A stretch of 64,000 nucleotides of DNA from Neotabrizicola shimadae (lineage in GTDB: Bacteria; Pseudomonadota; Alphaproteobacteria; Rhodobacterales; Rhodobacteraceae), in assembly GCF_019623905.1 (NCBI RefSeq), contig NZ_CP069372.1, forward strand, positions 1-64,000, given 5' to 3'. Shown piece after piece: positions 43,741 through 52,721 of the stretch. How positions within the stretch are numbered: the first letter of the stretch is position 1; each line of letters opens with the position of its first letter. Under the pieces are notes generated by a model. The model did no database searches, had not been told where the DNA came from, and saw only the letters and a program-made list of their open reading frames with translations. The position numbers were made by a program, and so were the translations under genes.

Positions 43741-43771
43741 TTGACCTTACAACCGTGGGAAGCCCTATCTG
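43741..43771 (+). promoter_or_regulatory. MerR/CueR-type promoter of the copZ operon
   Basis: TTGACC (43741-43746) and TATCTG (43766-43771) with a 19-bp spacer containing CTTACAACCGTGGGAAG. It is a near copy of the copA promoter in the opposite direction, 36 bp before copZ. Confidence 0.8.
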
Positions 43772-43806
43772 ATGACGCATGAGGCAAAACCCTGAAGGAG
43801 GCACTC

Positions 43807-43995
43807 ATGCAGTTCCATATCGAGAACATGACCTGTGGCGGTTGCGCCAACAGTGTGACGAGGGCGATCCAGTCGGTGGATCCGGCCGCCGACGTCAAGG
43901 CGGACCCCAGCACGCAGAAGGTCGAAGTCACGTCCGCAGTTGCGCGTGATCGGCTGGTCGCGGCCCTGACCAAGGTTGGCTACGCCCCTGCCTGA
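43807..43995 (+). CDS. copZ: CopZ-like copper chaperone
   Basis: 62 residues, one heavy-metal-associated domain with the metal site MTCGGC near residue 8-13. GAAGGAGG lies just upstream. It should ferry Cu(I) to CopA or CueR. It heads a plus-strand operon with the DUF305 gene. Confidence 0.92.
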   Translation: MQFHIENMTCGGCANSVTRAIQSVDPAADVKADPSTQKVEVTSAVARDRLVAALTKVGYAPA

Positions 43996-44025
43996 AGCAT
44001 CCAAAACAATACAGGACATCCGAAA

Positions 44026-44442
44026 ATGAAAAAACGCACAGTAGTGCTCTCCGCAGCAGCCATTGCCGTTGTTGGCGGCCTTGCCATCGCCCAGACCATG
44101 GAAGGGATGGACCATTCTAACATGGGCGGAATGGGAGACATGGGCATGATGAGCCACACGTCGCTGATCCCGCCGGAACTCGCCGACAATCCGGCCGCAC
44201 AGGCCTATGCCGCCGCCATGGATAAGATGATGGCCGACATGATGGTCCCATATACAGGCGATGCGGACGTCGACTTTGTGCGAGGCATGATCCCGCACCA
44301 CGAAGCCGCAGTCGCCATGGCGCAGATCCAGCTGGAACATGGAACCGACCCTGAAATCCGCAAGCTCGCGGAAGAGGTGATCGCGGCTCAGGAAGCCGAG
44401 ATTGCCGAGATGAAGGCCTGGCTCGCCGCACGCGGCCTGTAA
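44026..44442 (+). CDS. DUF305 family periplasmic copper-binding protein
   Basis: 138 residues with a signal peptide ([21 protein letters not shown]). A Met/His-rich segment ([18 protein letters not shown]) is followed by the DUF305 core [19 protein letters not shown]. Such proteins resemble CopM and bind copper in the periplasm. It follows copZ by 30 bp and probably shares its promoter. Confidence 0.88.
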   Translation: MKKRTVVLSAAAIAVVGGLAIAQTMEGMDHSNMGGMGDMGMMSHTSLIPPELADNPAAQAYAAAMDKMMADMMVPYTGDADVDFVRGMIPHHEAAVAMAQIQLEHGTDPEIRKLAEEVIAAQEAEIAEMKAWLAARGL

Positions 44443-44542
44443 GGCTCTTCAGTGGCGTGCGGGGTGGCTTGCTCCCGGCCATCCCGCCGCCCGACTGGCA
44501 GGGGCTCTTGATCCACCCTGGCAACGTGAAAGGAGCGCAGCT

Positions 44543-46639
44543 ATGTCGGATGCACACCGGAACAAGCATCATCAGCATGGACATGGGATCGCAGCGGGCT
44601 CTGGGCCCGCCGACGTTCAGTCGGGCGCTTCGGCAGCCACTGATGAGAGACCTGCAACTGCACATGCAGGACACCATGCCGGGCATGGCGACATGGTCGC
44701 CGACTATCAGCGCAGGTTCTGGGTCTCGCTGGTACTCACGATCCCTGTTCTGATCCTTTCGCCCATGGTGCGCGACTTTGCGGGGCAGGGGATGACGCCG
44801 CTGTTTACCGCCGAGGAGTGGGTCGCACTTGCCCTGTCCTCCATCATCTACTTCTGGGGCGGTTGGCCTTTCCTTACTGGCGCGCTTCCGGAGATCCGGA
44901 CGGGCCGTCCTGGGATGATGACGCTGGTCGCACTGGCGATCTCGACCGCGTATTTCTATTCCGCCGCCGTCACGCTGGGCCTGCCTGGTGGTGAGCCGTT
45001 CTATTGGGAACTGGCCACGCTGGTGACCATCATGCTGCTGGGTCACTGGCTGGAAATGCGGTCGGTTCTCGGTGCATCGCGGGCGCTGGAGGAACTGGTG
45101 CGCCTCTTGCCCGACACCGCGCTGCGGGTGACGGCCGATGGCGGCACCGAGGAGGTGGCGGTGGCGGCGCTGATCGCCGGCGACCGGGTGGTGATCCGCC
45201 CGGGCGCGAAGGTGCCAGTGGACGGCGTGATCACCGACGGCGTCTCGTCGTTCAATGAGGCGATGCTGACGGGCGAGTCGAAGCCCGTGACGCGCACGGC
45301 CGGCGAGACCGTTATCGGCGGGGCGGTCAACGGCGAGGGCGCGGTCACCATCGAGGTCAAGGCAACTGGGGAGGCGACCTACCTTTCGCAGGTCATCGCC
45401 ATGGTAAAGGCCGCGCAGAACAGCCGGTCGCGCACCCAGGACCTTGCCACCCGCGCGGCCACAGTTCTGACCTGGGTCGCCATCACCGTCGGCCTGGGTT
45501 CGTTCGTCTGGTGGATCTGGGCGGGCGAAAGCGTCACCTTCGCACTGGAGCGGATGGTGACGGTGATGGTCATTGCCTGCCCCCACGCGCTTGGCCTTGC
45601 CGTGCCGCTGGTGGTGGCAGTCTCGACGTCGCTGGCGGCCAAAAACGGCCTCCTGATCCGCGACCGCGCAGCCTTTGAGCGGGCGCGCGACCTGAACGCT
45701 GTGGTGTTCGACAAGACAGGTACACTGACCGAGGGGCGGTTCGGGGTCAGCGATATCGTCATGCTCGACGGTGGCGATGCAGCAGTGGCGCTGCGCATGG
45801 CAGCTTCGGTCGAAAGCCAGTCGCAGCACCCGATCGCGCAAGGCATCGTGGCCGATGCCAAGGCCAGGGGGATCGACTTTCCCGCCCCGGAGGGGCTGCA
45901 CAGCATTACTGGCGCCGGCGTCACCGCTCGGGTGGACGGAGAGGACGTGGCCATCGTCAGCCCCGGCCACCTGCGTCGGCAGAACACCCCTGTGACAGAT
46001 CCGCGCCTTGCGGCACTGGAGGAGGCGGGCAAGACAGTTGTTGTCCTTGTGAGGGGCGGCAAGCCGCAAGCACTCTTCGCGTTGGCCGACATCGTGCGGT
46101 CGGAATCTCGCGATGTTGTGGCGCGCCTCAAAGCCAGGGGTGTGCAGTCGATCATGATGACGGGTGATGCGGAAGGCGTAGCCCGGTCGGTCGCAACCGA
46201 GCTGGGGCTGGACGAATACTTCGCTCAGGTCCTGCCCGATCAGAAGGCGGCCCGGGTCAAGGAATTGCGTGCCCGGGGACTGAAGGTTGCTATGGTCGGT
46301 GACGGTGTCAACGACGCCCCGGCGTTGGTCGAGGCCGATCTTGGCATCGCCATCGGCGCGGGCACGGATGTGGCGGTAGAATCAGCCGATGTCGTACTCG
46401 TCCGCTCCGACCCGCGTGATGTCGAGGCCATTCTCGGCCTGTCGCGGGCCACCTACAACAAGATGGTGCAGAACCTGATCTGGGCCACAGGATACAATGC
46501 GTTTGCAATTCCGATGGCCGCGGGGATCACATTCGGCACAGGATTCCTGATGACGCCGGCCGTCGGGGCCGTGTTCATGTCGGCGTCCACCATAATCGTC
46601 GCCATCAACGCCCAGCTTTTGCGGCGCTATCGGGGCTGA
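44543..46639 (+). CDS. copB: CPH-type copper P-type ATPase (CopB-like, P1B-3)
   Basis: 698 residues. A His-rich N-terminus (HRNKHHQHGHG, HAGHHAGHGD) replaces the CxxC domains of CopA. The membrane metal motif is IACPHALGLAVP (CPH instead of CPC), with DKTGTLTEG and GDGVNDAP. This is the P1B-3 type linked to Cu(II) or Cu(I) export. It is 100 bp after the DUF305 gene, with GGAG before the ATG, and may be in the copZ operon. Confidence 0.93.
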   Translation: MSDAHRNKHHQHGHGIAAGSGPADVQSGASAATDERPATAHAGHHAGHGDMVADYQRRFWVSLVLTIPVLILSPMVRDFAGQGMTPLFTAEEWVALALSSIIYFWGGWPFLTGALPEIRTGRPGMMTLVALAISTAYFYSAAVTLGLPGGEPFYWELATLVTIMLLGHWLEMRSVLGASRALEELVRLLPDTALRVTADGGTEEVAVAALIAGDRVVIRPGAKVPVDGVITDGVSSFNEAMLTGESKPVTRTAGETVIGGAVNGEGAVTIEVKATGEATYLSQVIAMVKAAQNSRSRTQDLATRAATVLTWVAITVGLGSFVWWIWAGESVTFALERMVTVMVIACPHALGLAVPLVVAVSTSLAAKNGLLIRDRAAFERARDLNAVVFDKTGTLTEGRFGVSDIVMLDGGDAAVALRMAASVESQSQHPIAQGIVADAKARGIDFPAPEGLHSITGAGVTARVDGEDVAIVSPGHLRRQNTPVTDPRLAALEEAGKTVVVLVRGGKPQALFALADIVRSESRDVVARLKARGVQSIMMTGDAEGVARSVATELGLDEYFAQVLPDQKAARVKELRARGLKVAMVGDGVNDAPALVEADLGIAIGAGTDVAVESADVVLVRSDPRDVEAILGLSRATYNKMVQNLIWATGYNAFAIPMAAGITFGTGFLMTPAVGAVFMSASTIIVAINAQLLRRYRG

Positions 46640-46647
46640 CGCTCCGG

Positions 46648-47232
46648 TCACATGCCATGCAGCCCGTGCAGGCTGCCGGTGAGCAGGACCGGCGCCAGCA
46701 GGGGCGCCGCAACGGCAAGGACCAGTGCACGGTCGCGCCATCTTTCCAGACGCCAGCAAAGAAAGCTGGTCAGCCCCACGACCAGCGCAACTTCGAACAT
46801 CCCGAAGGCCTCGCCGTAGAACTGCGGATTCCAATAGCTGACCGGACTGCGGAAAACCCAGTCCGAGACAGGCCAGAGCTGGCGGCGGGTATCATCGTGA
46901 TGTGTCAGAAAGTCCGCAAGGGCATGCAGAAGACCGGCGCCCGCGAAGGCGCGCAGGATCAGCTGTCTGCGCCAGAGTGCCAACCCGAGCAGACTTCCCC
47001 AGACGAAAAAGCTGTGGTCCACGGCGAAGACAGCCTGCCAGCTCTCCGAAAAGAACAGTGTGCTGAAGACCTCATGTTCCGGAATGCCCGAAACGCGGGT
47101 TGAGCAAAGGACCATTGCAAACATCGGAAGGTCCGGAGCGAGCCCACCTGCGAGCGCGGCCACCAGGGTTGCGACGCAGAGGGGTCGTGCGAAGATTGCA
47201 GCCCCGAGCAGCATGTGGGACGGCGTGTTCAT
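46648..47232 (-). CDS. Membrane protein (metal-dependent hydrolase-like)
   Basis: 194 residues from the ATG at 47232. MNTPSHMLLGAAIFARP is the start typical of membrane hydrolase-like proteins related to YdjM/DUF457. Several membrane segments follow, and there are His/Asp residues (LLHALADFLTHHDD) that could form a metal site. It follows the DsbA-like gene by four bases, so it is in the same operon. Specific function unknown. Confidence 0.7.
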   Translation of the reverse strand: MNTPSHMLLGAAIFARPLCVATLVAALAGGLAPDLPMFAMVLCSTRVSGIPEHEVFSTLFFSESWQAVFAVDHSFFVWGSLLGLALWRRQLILRAFAGAGLLHALADFLTHHDDTRRQLWPVSDWVFRSPVSYWNPQFYGEAFGMFEVALVVGLTSFLCWRLERWRDRALVLAVAAPLLAPVLLTGSLHGLHGM

Positions 47233-47236
47233 CGGG

Positions 47237-48004
47237 TCAGCAAACTGGCGCTGCCTGGGCAGCCTCGTCTTCCACAATCTGGCGAAGGAGCGCGTAAGGG
47301 ATTGCGCCATTCAGGACGGTCCGCCCGATTACAAGACCTGGCGTGCCGATGAAGCCAAAGATATCGGCGAGCGCTCGTGTTCGGTTCATCTCTTCCTGCA
47401 CCTCTGCAGATGCCATGTCTTTGGCCAGCCGATCGACATCGAGGCCGATATCCGCCGCCACCCTGAGGACTGAGGCTTCTTCGGCGACCAGAGGTGTTCG
47501 CATGAACCGACGCCGAAGTTCTGGTTGTTTGCCTTGCTTCGCGGCAGCGACCGACGCCCGCGCTGCAAGCTCGGAAGCGGGTCCGAAGATCGGAAGTTCA
47601 TGCTGAACCAGCCAGAAGGAAGCAGGATGATCGGCCATCAGCGTGTCGAGGTCTCGCTCCAGCGCCCGGCAGTAGGGACAGCGGAACTCGCTGAAATAGG
47701 CAATGGGAATGACCCCCTCAGAACCGCTGTTGCCAAAGAGGGCAAGGCAGGGGTCAGCACGTACCGCTTCGGCACGCGCGCGGCGCTGGTCTGCATCCTG
47801 AGGCGGCGCATCGAGTCCGACAAGGGCCAGCGGTGTTCCGGAGGTCTGGCCAACCCCGTCAAGTCGGCGAAACGGCGGCAGATCCGCAATGTCGGCATAG
47901 CGCGGCCCGCGGCCCGGGAGCCGGTCCCAGGGAAGGGCACGCAGACCATAGATAAGGGCAACGATCCCGCCGAAGACGAGAAGGTCGCGGCGCCTCACGT
48001 TCAC
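47237..48004 (-). CDS. DsbA-family thiol-disulfide protein
   Basis: 255 residues. The GTG at 48004 overlaps the stop of the L,D-transpeptidase gene. A membrane anchor (LLVFGGIVALIYGL) precedes a thioredoxin-like domain with the redox motif CPYC (FRCPYCRALE) and a cis-Pro loop (FIGTPGLVI). It probably handles disulfides of periplasmic proteins in this island. Confidence 0.83.
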   Translation of the reverse strand: MNVRRRDLLVFGGIVALIYGLRALPWDRLPGRGPRYADIADLPPFRRLDGVGQTSGTPLALVGLDAPPQDADQRRARAEAVRADPCLALFGNSGSEGVIPIAYFSEFRCPYCRALERDLDTLMADHPASFWLVQHELPIFGPASELAARASVAAAKQGKQPELRRRFMRTPLVAEEASVLRVAADIGLDVDRLAKDMASAEVQEEMNRTRALADIFGFIGTPGLVIGRTVLNGAIPYALLRQIVEDEAAQAAPVC

Positions 48005-48564
48005 ATCACAGTCACCGGTGTTCCAACCGGCACCTGTTCGTAGAGCTGGATCACATGCTCGTTCAGCATCCGGATACAACCGTTCGAGACGGACTGACCG
48101 ATTGACCACGGCTCGGTCGTGCCATGGATACGATAGTAGGTATCGCGCCCTTCCCGGTAAAGGTAGAGCGCGCGCGCCCCAAGGGGGTTGTTCGGCCCGC
48201 CGGGGACACCATCGGCGAACTGGGCATAACGGTCAGGATTGCGGCGGATCATGTCGTTCGTCGGACGCCAGGACGGCCATTCGGCTTTGCGCTCGATGAT
48301 CGCGGACCCCCTGAAGGCAAGCCCGGCCTTGCCGACACCGACTCCGTAGCGGATCGCCCGCTCGGTATCGAAGACGTGGTACAGAAAGAAGCTTCGCGGG
48401 AACACGAGGATCTGTCCGGGCGCGTGCTGCTCGCGGACGCGCACCTCGCGGGGCTGGAATTCGTCGGCCAGCACAAACGGCTCTGCGGTATGGGCCCGAA
48501 GGATGGTGGGCGAGGACAGCGCTGCAAGTGCGGCCCCGCCAATGAGGAAGCGTCGGGAAATCAT
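48001..48564 (-). CDS. L,D-transpeptidase (YkuD) 1
   Basis: 187 residues with a Tat/Sec-like signal (MISRRFLIGGAALAALSS). The YkuD catalytic motif is HGTTEPWSIGQSVSNGCIRM (His, Ser-x-Gly-Cys, Arg). It makes 3-3 peptidoglycan cross-links or anchors proteins. A second homologue lies at 49086, divergently transcribed. A copper link comes from its place next to CueR-type promoters. Confidence 0.88.
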   Translation of the reverse strand: MISRRFLIGGAALAALSSPTILRAHTAEPFVLADEFQPREVRVREQHAPGQILVFPRSFFLYHVFDTERAIRYGVGVGKAGLAFRGSAIIERKAEWPSWRPTNDMIRRNPDRYAQFADGVPGGPNNPLGARALYLYREGRDTYYRIHGTTEPWSIGQSVSNGCIRMLNEHVIQLYEQVPVGTPVTVM

Positions 48565-48601
48565 GCTATCTCCTGAGAGGAACGAAAATGACCGGGTTCG
48601 T

Positions 48602-48904
48602 TCAGAAGACGTATCGCGGCGGCGGCGTGTGGGGGGCCAAACTGCGGCTGGAGCCCATGACCGGCGTGATCTCGAAATGCGACGATCCGGCCACCGACAT
48701 CAGAGTGACGGGCACTGGCTCACCGGGGATAACAAGCTGACATGTTCCGTGTCCTGACCCCTCACCGCAGAAAGCATCTGGTATCAGGGGTTGGGCGTGA
48801 AGTGCGTCAGCATGTACTCCGTGCGGTGATCGTTCTGAGTGCGCCAGTCCAAAAAGGGTGGCGAGAAGGAGGAAACTGCACAGGAGGGCCATCATCAACC
48901 GCAT
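48602..48904 (-). CDS. Small exported Cys/His protein A
   Basis: 100 residues from the ATG at 48904. A signal/anchor segment (MMALLCSFLLLATLFGLA) is followed by an exported part with FCGEGSGHGTCQLVIPG and the end PPPRYVF. Two other small proteins (49651, 58790) share the plan: hydrophobic start, two Cys close together, P-rich end. Possibly metal-binding. Unrecognised. Confidence 0.6.
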   Translation of the reverse strand: MRLMMALLCSFLLLATLFGLAHSERSPHGVHADALHAQPLIPDAFCGEGSGHGTCQLVIPGEPVPVTLMSVAGSSHFEITPVMGSSRSLAPHTPPPRYVF

Positions 48905-49033
48905 GGCTGGAGCATAGCCCCTCTCACCTAAGTGCCGACTGATCACATCTAGGTGAAGCACCAAATTCCTTCCAGGATTGGCGAAAACGCAACGCATTCA
49001 CCTGTTTGTGACCCGGCCGCGATGCAAAGCCGT

Positions 49034-49067
49034 TTGACCTTCCCACGTTGGAAGGAAGCAAACCTTG
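49034..49067 (+). promoter_or_regulatory. CueR-type operator/promoter before L,D-transpeptidase 2
   Basis: TTGACC (49034-49039) is followed by a perfect dyad CCTTCC-N6-GGAAGG (49038-49043, 49050-49055), then a weak -10 (AAACCT region, about 49060) 19-20 bp downstream. This is the classical copper-MerR operator. Confidence 0.75.
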
Positions 49068-49085
49068 CTCAAAAAGGAGCAGAAC

Positions 49086-49646
49086 ATGCGATTCACTCGA
49101 CGGCTTTTTGTTGCCGGAGCACTTGCCGCGCCTTTCGTGACCGGTCGCGCCGCCAGCGCGTCGGAAGACACGCCTGGCCCGGTCCGTAACAACATCTCGG
49201 CTTTTCGCACCCACGAGTGGCAGGATCACTTCGATGCTCTGGGCGTCGGGATCATCATCTCTGACACGACGGCCAAGGTCCTCCAGCACTGGACGAGCGA
49301 CGGTCAAATGTACCTCTACCCGACCTCGGTCCCGCTGTCGGACGAGCTGACCCGCCGGGGCTATACCGAGGTCGTCGAGAAACGGGTGAACCCGAGTTGG
49401 GCCCCGACACCGTCGATGCGGGAAAGGAACCCGGAATGGCCGGCCTTCGTGCCTGGCGGCGACCCGACCAACCCGCTCGGCACCCGCGCCCTTTACCTGT
49501 CGTGGCAATACTACCGCATCCATGGTACACACGACACGCGCAAGATCGGTCGCCGCTCGTCGAACGGCTGCATCGGGCTCTACAACGAACATATCGAGGA
49601 AGTTTTCGACCGGACGCCGGTCGGGACGCAAGTGAAGCTGATCTAG
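49086..49646 (+). CDS. L,D-transpeptidase (YkuD) 2
   Basis: 186 residues from the ATG at 49086 (AAGGAG upstream). Signal peptide MRFTRRLFVAGALAAPFV; catalytic motif HGTHDTRKIGRRSSNGCIGL (His, Ser-x-Gly-Cys). It is the first gene after the CueR-type promoter, hence likely copper-induced. The final R of the usual SxGCxR motif is replaced by L (GCIGL). Confidence 0.87.
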   Translation: MRFTRRLFVAGALAAPFVTGRAASASEDTPGPVRNNISAFRTHEWQDHFDALGVGIIISDTTAKVLQHWTSDGQMYLYPTSVPLSDELTRRGYTEVVEKRVNPSWAPTPSMRERNPEWPAFVPGGDPTNPLGTRALYLSWQYYRIHGTHDTRKIGRRSSNGCIGLYNEHIEEVFDRTPVGTQVKLI

Positions 49647-49650
49647 CAAG

Positions 49651-50025
49651 ATGAAACCTTCGTCGACCTCACCGAACCCACTCAAGAACCTGTTTTCGCG
49701 CGGGTCGTTTCGGTTCGTGTCGATGTGGCTTCTGTCCGTGGTGCTGACGCTTGGCTTGGTCCTCGGACAGACCGCAGAGGCGGGCCCGGTCGAGGATCAT
49801 CATCCCGGCACGTGGGTCGAGATCGCGGGCAACGCCGGGCAAGAGACCGCGCCGGCACCTGCTTGCCACCCGGGCCTCGCCTGTTCTGTTTTCGTGCTGC
49901 CCGATGGGCCGGTCACAGCACTGTCGTTGTCAATCGTGATCACTCTGCGACCGGACCTGACACAGTCGCAACGCCGCTTTGGCGGCCCGTCCGTCACCCT
50001 GCCTCCCCCCCGAACCCGGATCTGA
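49651..50025 (+). CDS. Small exported Cys/His protein B
   Basis: 124 residues, directly after L,D-transpeptidase 2. A hydrophobic segment (WLLSVVLTLGLVLG) then CHPGLACSVFVLPDG and a P-rich end (LPPPRTRI). The plan matches protein A at 48602. Unrecognised, possibly periplasmic metal-binding. Confidence 0.6.
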   Translation: MKPSSTSPNPLKNLFSRGSFRFVSMWLLSVVLTLGLVLGQTAEAGPVEDHHPGTWVEIAGNAGQETAPAPACHPGLACSVFVLPDGPVTALSLSIVITLRPDLTQSQRRFGGPSVTLPPPRTRI

Positions 50026-50191
50026 CAGTCAGGCCGGACGTGCGTCTGACGGTTCGATAGGCTCTCCGCAGCTCTGTCGACAGTTCAATCTCTGTCAGCC
50101 TGACACCAGACAGTTGTGCAAGCCGCACGATCCGCCGGAAGGGCGGGTCGCGGGATCGGTCAACAACAAGAAACCAAGGGCAGTCAGGCAG

Positions 50192-50836
50192 ATGAAACCA
50201 CAATGGACAGGCGCTTTGGCGCTTGCCGCTTCCGCAGTCGCGGCAGTGGCGCTGGCACATAACGGGGCGACGGGTGTCGTCCTTGAACGGATGACGGGGA
50301 TGACCGCGTTGAAGGACACCGTGGCGGAACTGGCGCCGATGATGCAGGGAACGGTTCCCTACGACGCATTCATTGTATCAGAGGGAGCAAGTGTCATTGC
50401 CGGTCACGCGGGCGAGACAATGCTGTCGTTGTTCCCGGAAGGCAGCCTCGAGGGGGTGACCTATGCCAGGCCAGAGATCTGGTCCGACTGGCAGGACTTC
50501 GCAGCACTTGCCGAGGAATTGAAGACCTACGCTGACGCGCTCGCCGTGGCAGCCCCGAACGGTCTTGAGCCGGCGCTGCCGCCGCCCAGAGATATGGCCG
50601 GGATGGATCACTCGGCGATGGCCATGACCCCGGCACCACAGGTAGATGAGGGCTTCACGATAGCGGAGTTGATGGGCTACGGCGAAAGGACCCAAGAGGT
50701 CCAGGTTGCGCGTGGCACATCGGACCCGGCGACGCTGGCGTTCGATCTGACGACGCTGGCCGCTGACGACCTCTTCACCCGGATCAGCGCCACCTGTTCG
50801 TCCTGCCATTCGCAGTACCGCGCGGGCCGGAACTGA
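50192..50836 (+). CDS. Class II cytochrome c (cytochrome c'-like)
   Basis: 214 residues from the ATG at 50192. Signal peptide (ALALAASAVAAVALA), then a four-helix cytochrome c' pattern (GVVLERMTGMTALKDTVAELAP). The haem site CSSCH is near the C-terminus (CSSCHSQYRAG), as in class II. A Met/His-rich insertion (MAGMDHSAMAM) could bind copper. Two bases separate it from the next cytochrome gene. Confidence 0.88.
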   Translation: MKPQWTGALALAASAVAAVALAHNGATGVVLERMTGMTALKDTVAELAPMMQGTVPYDAFIVSEGASVIAGHAGETMLSLFPEGSLEGVTYARPEIWSDWQDFAALAEELKTYADALAVAAPNGLEPALPPPRDMAGMDHSAMAMTPAPQVDEGFTIAELMGYGERTQEVQVARGTSDPATLAFDLTTLAADDLFTRISATCSSCHSQYRAGRN

Positions 50837-50838
50837 CC

Positions 50839-51822
50839 ATGCGGGGTCTGATCCGCGCTTCCGTCATTTTCCCGGCCGTGGCGGCGAGCCTCGGGGCCGG
50901 TGTTCTGGCGCTATGGCCCATCGGCGCGCCGGAGCCGGCCGCGTTCCCGCCCGGGGATGCAGAACGCGGCGCCTATCTGGCCCGTGCCAGCGGCTGTGTG
51001 TCCTGTCACACCAACGCGGCTGCCAAGGGACTGGCGCTCGCCGGAGGTGCGCCTCTCGACACGCCCTTTGGCACTTTCGTGCCCCCGAACATCACCCCGC
51101 ACACCACCGCCGGGATCGGTGCCTGGACCATCCAGGATTTCGCCAGGGCTGTTCGACAAGGCATCTCGCCGGAGGGCGACCCCTACTATCCGGTGTTCAC
51201 ATATTCTTTCTATGCAGGCTTCACGGATCAGGAGATCGCCGACCTGTGGGAAGCGTTCCGCACCGTTCCGCCGGTTGCGGATGCTGCCCCGGCGCATGAT
51301 GTCGGGTTTCCGTTCAGCTTTCGCTCGGGGCTGAAGCTCTGGCGCGCTGCCTACCTCGACGCGCCGGAGACGGATGCGCTGATGGGCACATCATCGCCCT
51401 GGAACCGCGGGCGTTTGCTCGTCGAAGGGGCGGCGCATTGTGCAGCCTGTCATACCGGCCGAACGCTTGCGGGCGGCCTGGACGCTTCCGCCCGGTTCGC
51501 CGGAAACGACAGCCTTCCCGGCGGCAGCAAGGCACCGTCGATCCTAACAGCCGACCTTCTGGAAGGCGGCTGGACGGTCGCGAACCTCGCCTATGCGCTC
51601 CAGTCGGGGCTGCTGCCCAATGGGGATGCTTTCGGCGGCAGCATGGCCGAGGTCGTGGCTGAGGGCACCTCGTACCTCACCGACGCCGACCGTGCGGCCA
51701 TCGCAACCTACCTGCTCGACGCCGATGGAACAGGCACGATCCCCACGCCTCCTCCTCCCGCGACCGAGACGCCGATGGCGGGGATGGATCATTCGCAGAT
51801 GGATATGACAAATGAGAACTAG
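50839..51822 (+). CDS. Dihaem c-type cytochrome
   Basis: 327 residues with an N-terminal membrane anchor and two haem sites, CVSCH (about 54) and CAACH (about 197). Each domain looks like a cytochrome c subunit of alcohol/gluconate dehydrogenase type. A C-terminal MAGMDHSQMDM tail is Met/His-rich. It probably passes electrons in the periplasm. It overlaps the FixH-like gene by 11 bp. Confidence 0.87.
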   Translation: MRGLIRASVIFPAVAASLGAGVLALWPIGAPEPAAFPPGDAERGAYLARASGCVSCHTNAAAKGLALAGGAPLDTPFGTFVPPNITPHTTAGIGAWTIQDFARAVRQGISPEGDPYYPVFTYSFYAGFTDQEIADLWEAFRTVPPVADAAPAHDVGFPFSFRSGLKLWRAAYLDAPETDALMGTSSPWNRGRLLVEGAAHCAACHTGRTLAGGLDASARFAGNDSLPGGSKAPSILTADLLEGGWTVANLAYALQSGLLPNGDAFGGSMAEVVAEGTSYLTDADRAAIATYLLDADGTGTIPTPPPPATETPMAGMDHSQMDMTNEN

Positions 51823-52240
51823 AGTTGTTGCCGCTATTTTGGCTGTGGGGGTTGTTGCCTTCGTAGGCATCTTTGTCTGGACGGTCGTATGGACCCTCGA
51901 ACCGCAAGCGACCGGCGCTCAAGGCGACGCACCGACGGCTGAAACGTCCGAACAACTTTCCGACGGCCGCCTCGATGTCCAGGTATATGCGCTTGGTGAC
52001 CGCAATGTACGGCTCGAGATCCAGTTCATGCCGGACGCAGACGCGATCGAGCTTGCAGTCCAGCGCCCAGAGGTAAATTTCGCGATGGTCGATATGCACA
52101 TGGATGGGATCGATTCACCGCTTGAGTTGGTTGAAGCCGGCGTGTGGCGGGCAAACCTCAAACTGCCGATGGCCGGTCGCTGGGTTGTCAATGTGGGTTT
52201 CGGCGACGAATTCATGGAGATCGAATTCGATGCCAAGTGA
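51812..52240 (+). CDS. FixH/YtkA-like membrane-anchored protein
   Basis: 142 residues. One N-terminal membrane segment (ILAVGVVAFVGIFVWTVVW) and a beta-sandwich domain with MVDMHMDGID and MAGRWVVNVGF, like FixH/YtkA proteins that help assemble copper centres. Overlaps both neighbours (11 bp each), so the operon is tight. Confidence 0.75.
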   Translation: MRTRVVAAILAVGVVAFVGIFVWTVVWTLEPQATGAQGDAPTAETSEQLSDGRLDVQVYALGDRNVRLEIQFMPDADAIELAVQRPEVNFAMVDMHMDGIDSPLELVEAGVWRANLKLPMAGRWVVNVGFGDEFMEIEFDAK

Positions 52241-52721
52241 TGCAGCGAGAGTTCACGCACGGCATCTAGATGCTATGCGCAGGGGGCTTCGCGGCACTGC
52301 CGTTGGCCTTGCGCTCTTTGTGGTCGTGGGCACAGTGACGGCGGTCTGGGCGAACCCGCTGTTCGTCCGCATGACTCCGGTCGGACCTTGGGAGTTTGGA
52401 GCGACGGTCCTGACGGCGTTCCTAGCCGGAGTGACGACTGCGCTATGGGTTCCCCGATGCAGTCTGCGTACATCCGGGACGGGTGGCCTTGCGAGCTTCC
52501 TCGGGATTGCCTGTCCGACCTGCAACAAGATCCTGATGCTGATTTTCGGCGGACCGGCGTTGCTCGCATGGTTCGATCCGGTCCGGCCCTGGCTCGCGGC
52601 AGCCGGGGTCATCGTCATGGGCTTTGCTGCCTTTCGTACCTGGCGAACGTTTCGCGAGTCCCGATCAGGCCGTGAGGCTGTCGGTCGTACTGAAGCTCCC
52701 GTGACGGGAGGCCCGCAGTGA
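52230..52721 (+). CDS. Membrane protein with ACPTC motif
   Basis: 163 residues from the ATG at 52230. Three or four membrane segments (GLALFVVVGTVTAVWA, FGATVLTAFLAGVTTALW, LAAAGVIVMGFAAF) and a conserved-looking GIACPTCNKILMLIFGG with a CxxC. The CxxC near a membrane segment suggests metal or thiol chemistry. I do not recognise the family. Confidence 0.65.
   Translation: MPSDAARVHARHLDAMRRGLRGTAVGLALFVVVGTVTAVWANPLFVRMTPVGPWEFGATVLTAFLAGVTTALWVPRCSLRTSGTGGLASFLGIACPTCNKILMLIFGGPALLAWFDPVRPWLAAAGVIVMGFAAFRTWRTFRESRSGREAVGRTEAPVTGGPQ

Noticed and set aside
44117-46069. 650-codon minus-strand open frame opposite copB
   Set aside because: It is antisense to a clear P-type ATPase with all motifs, and its sequence shows no family pattern.
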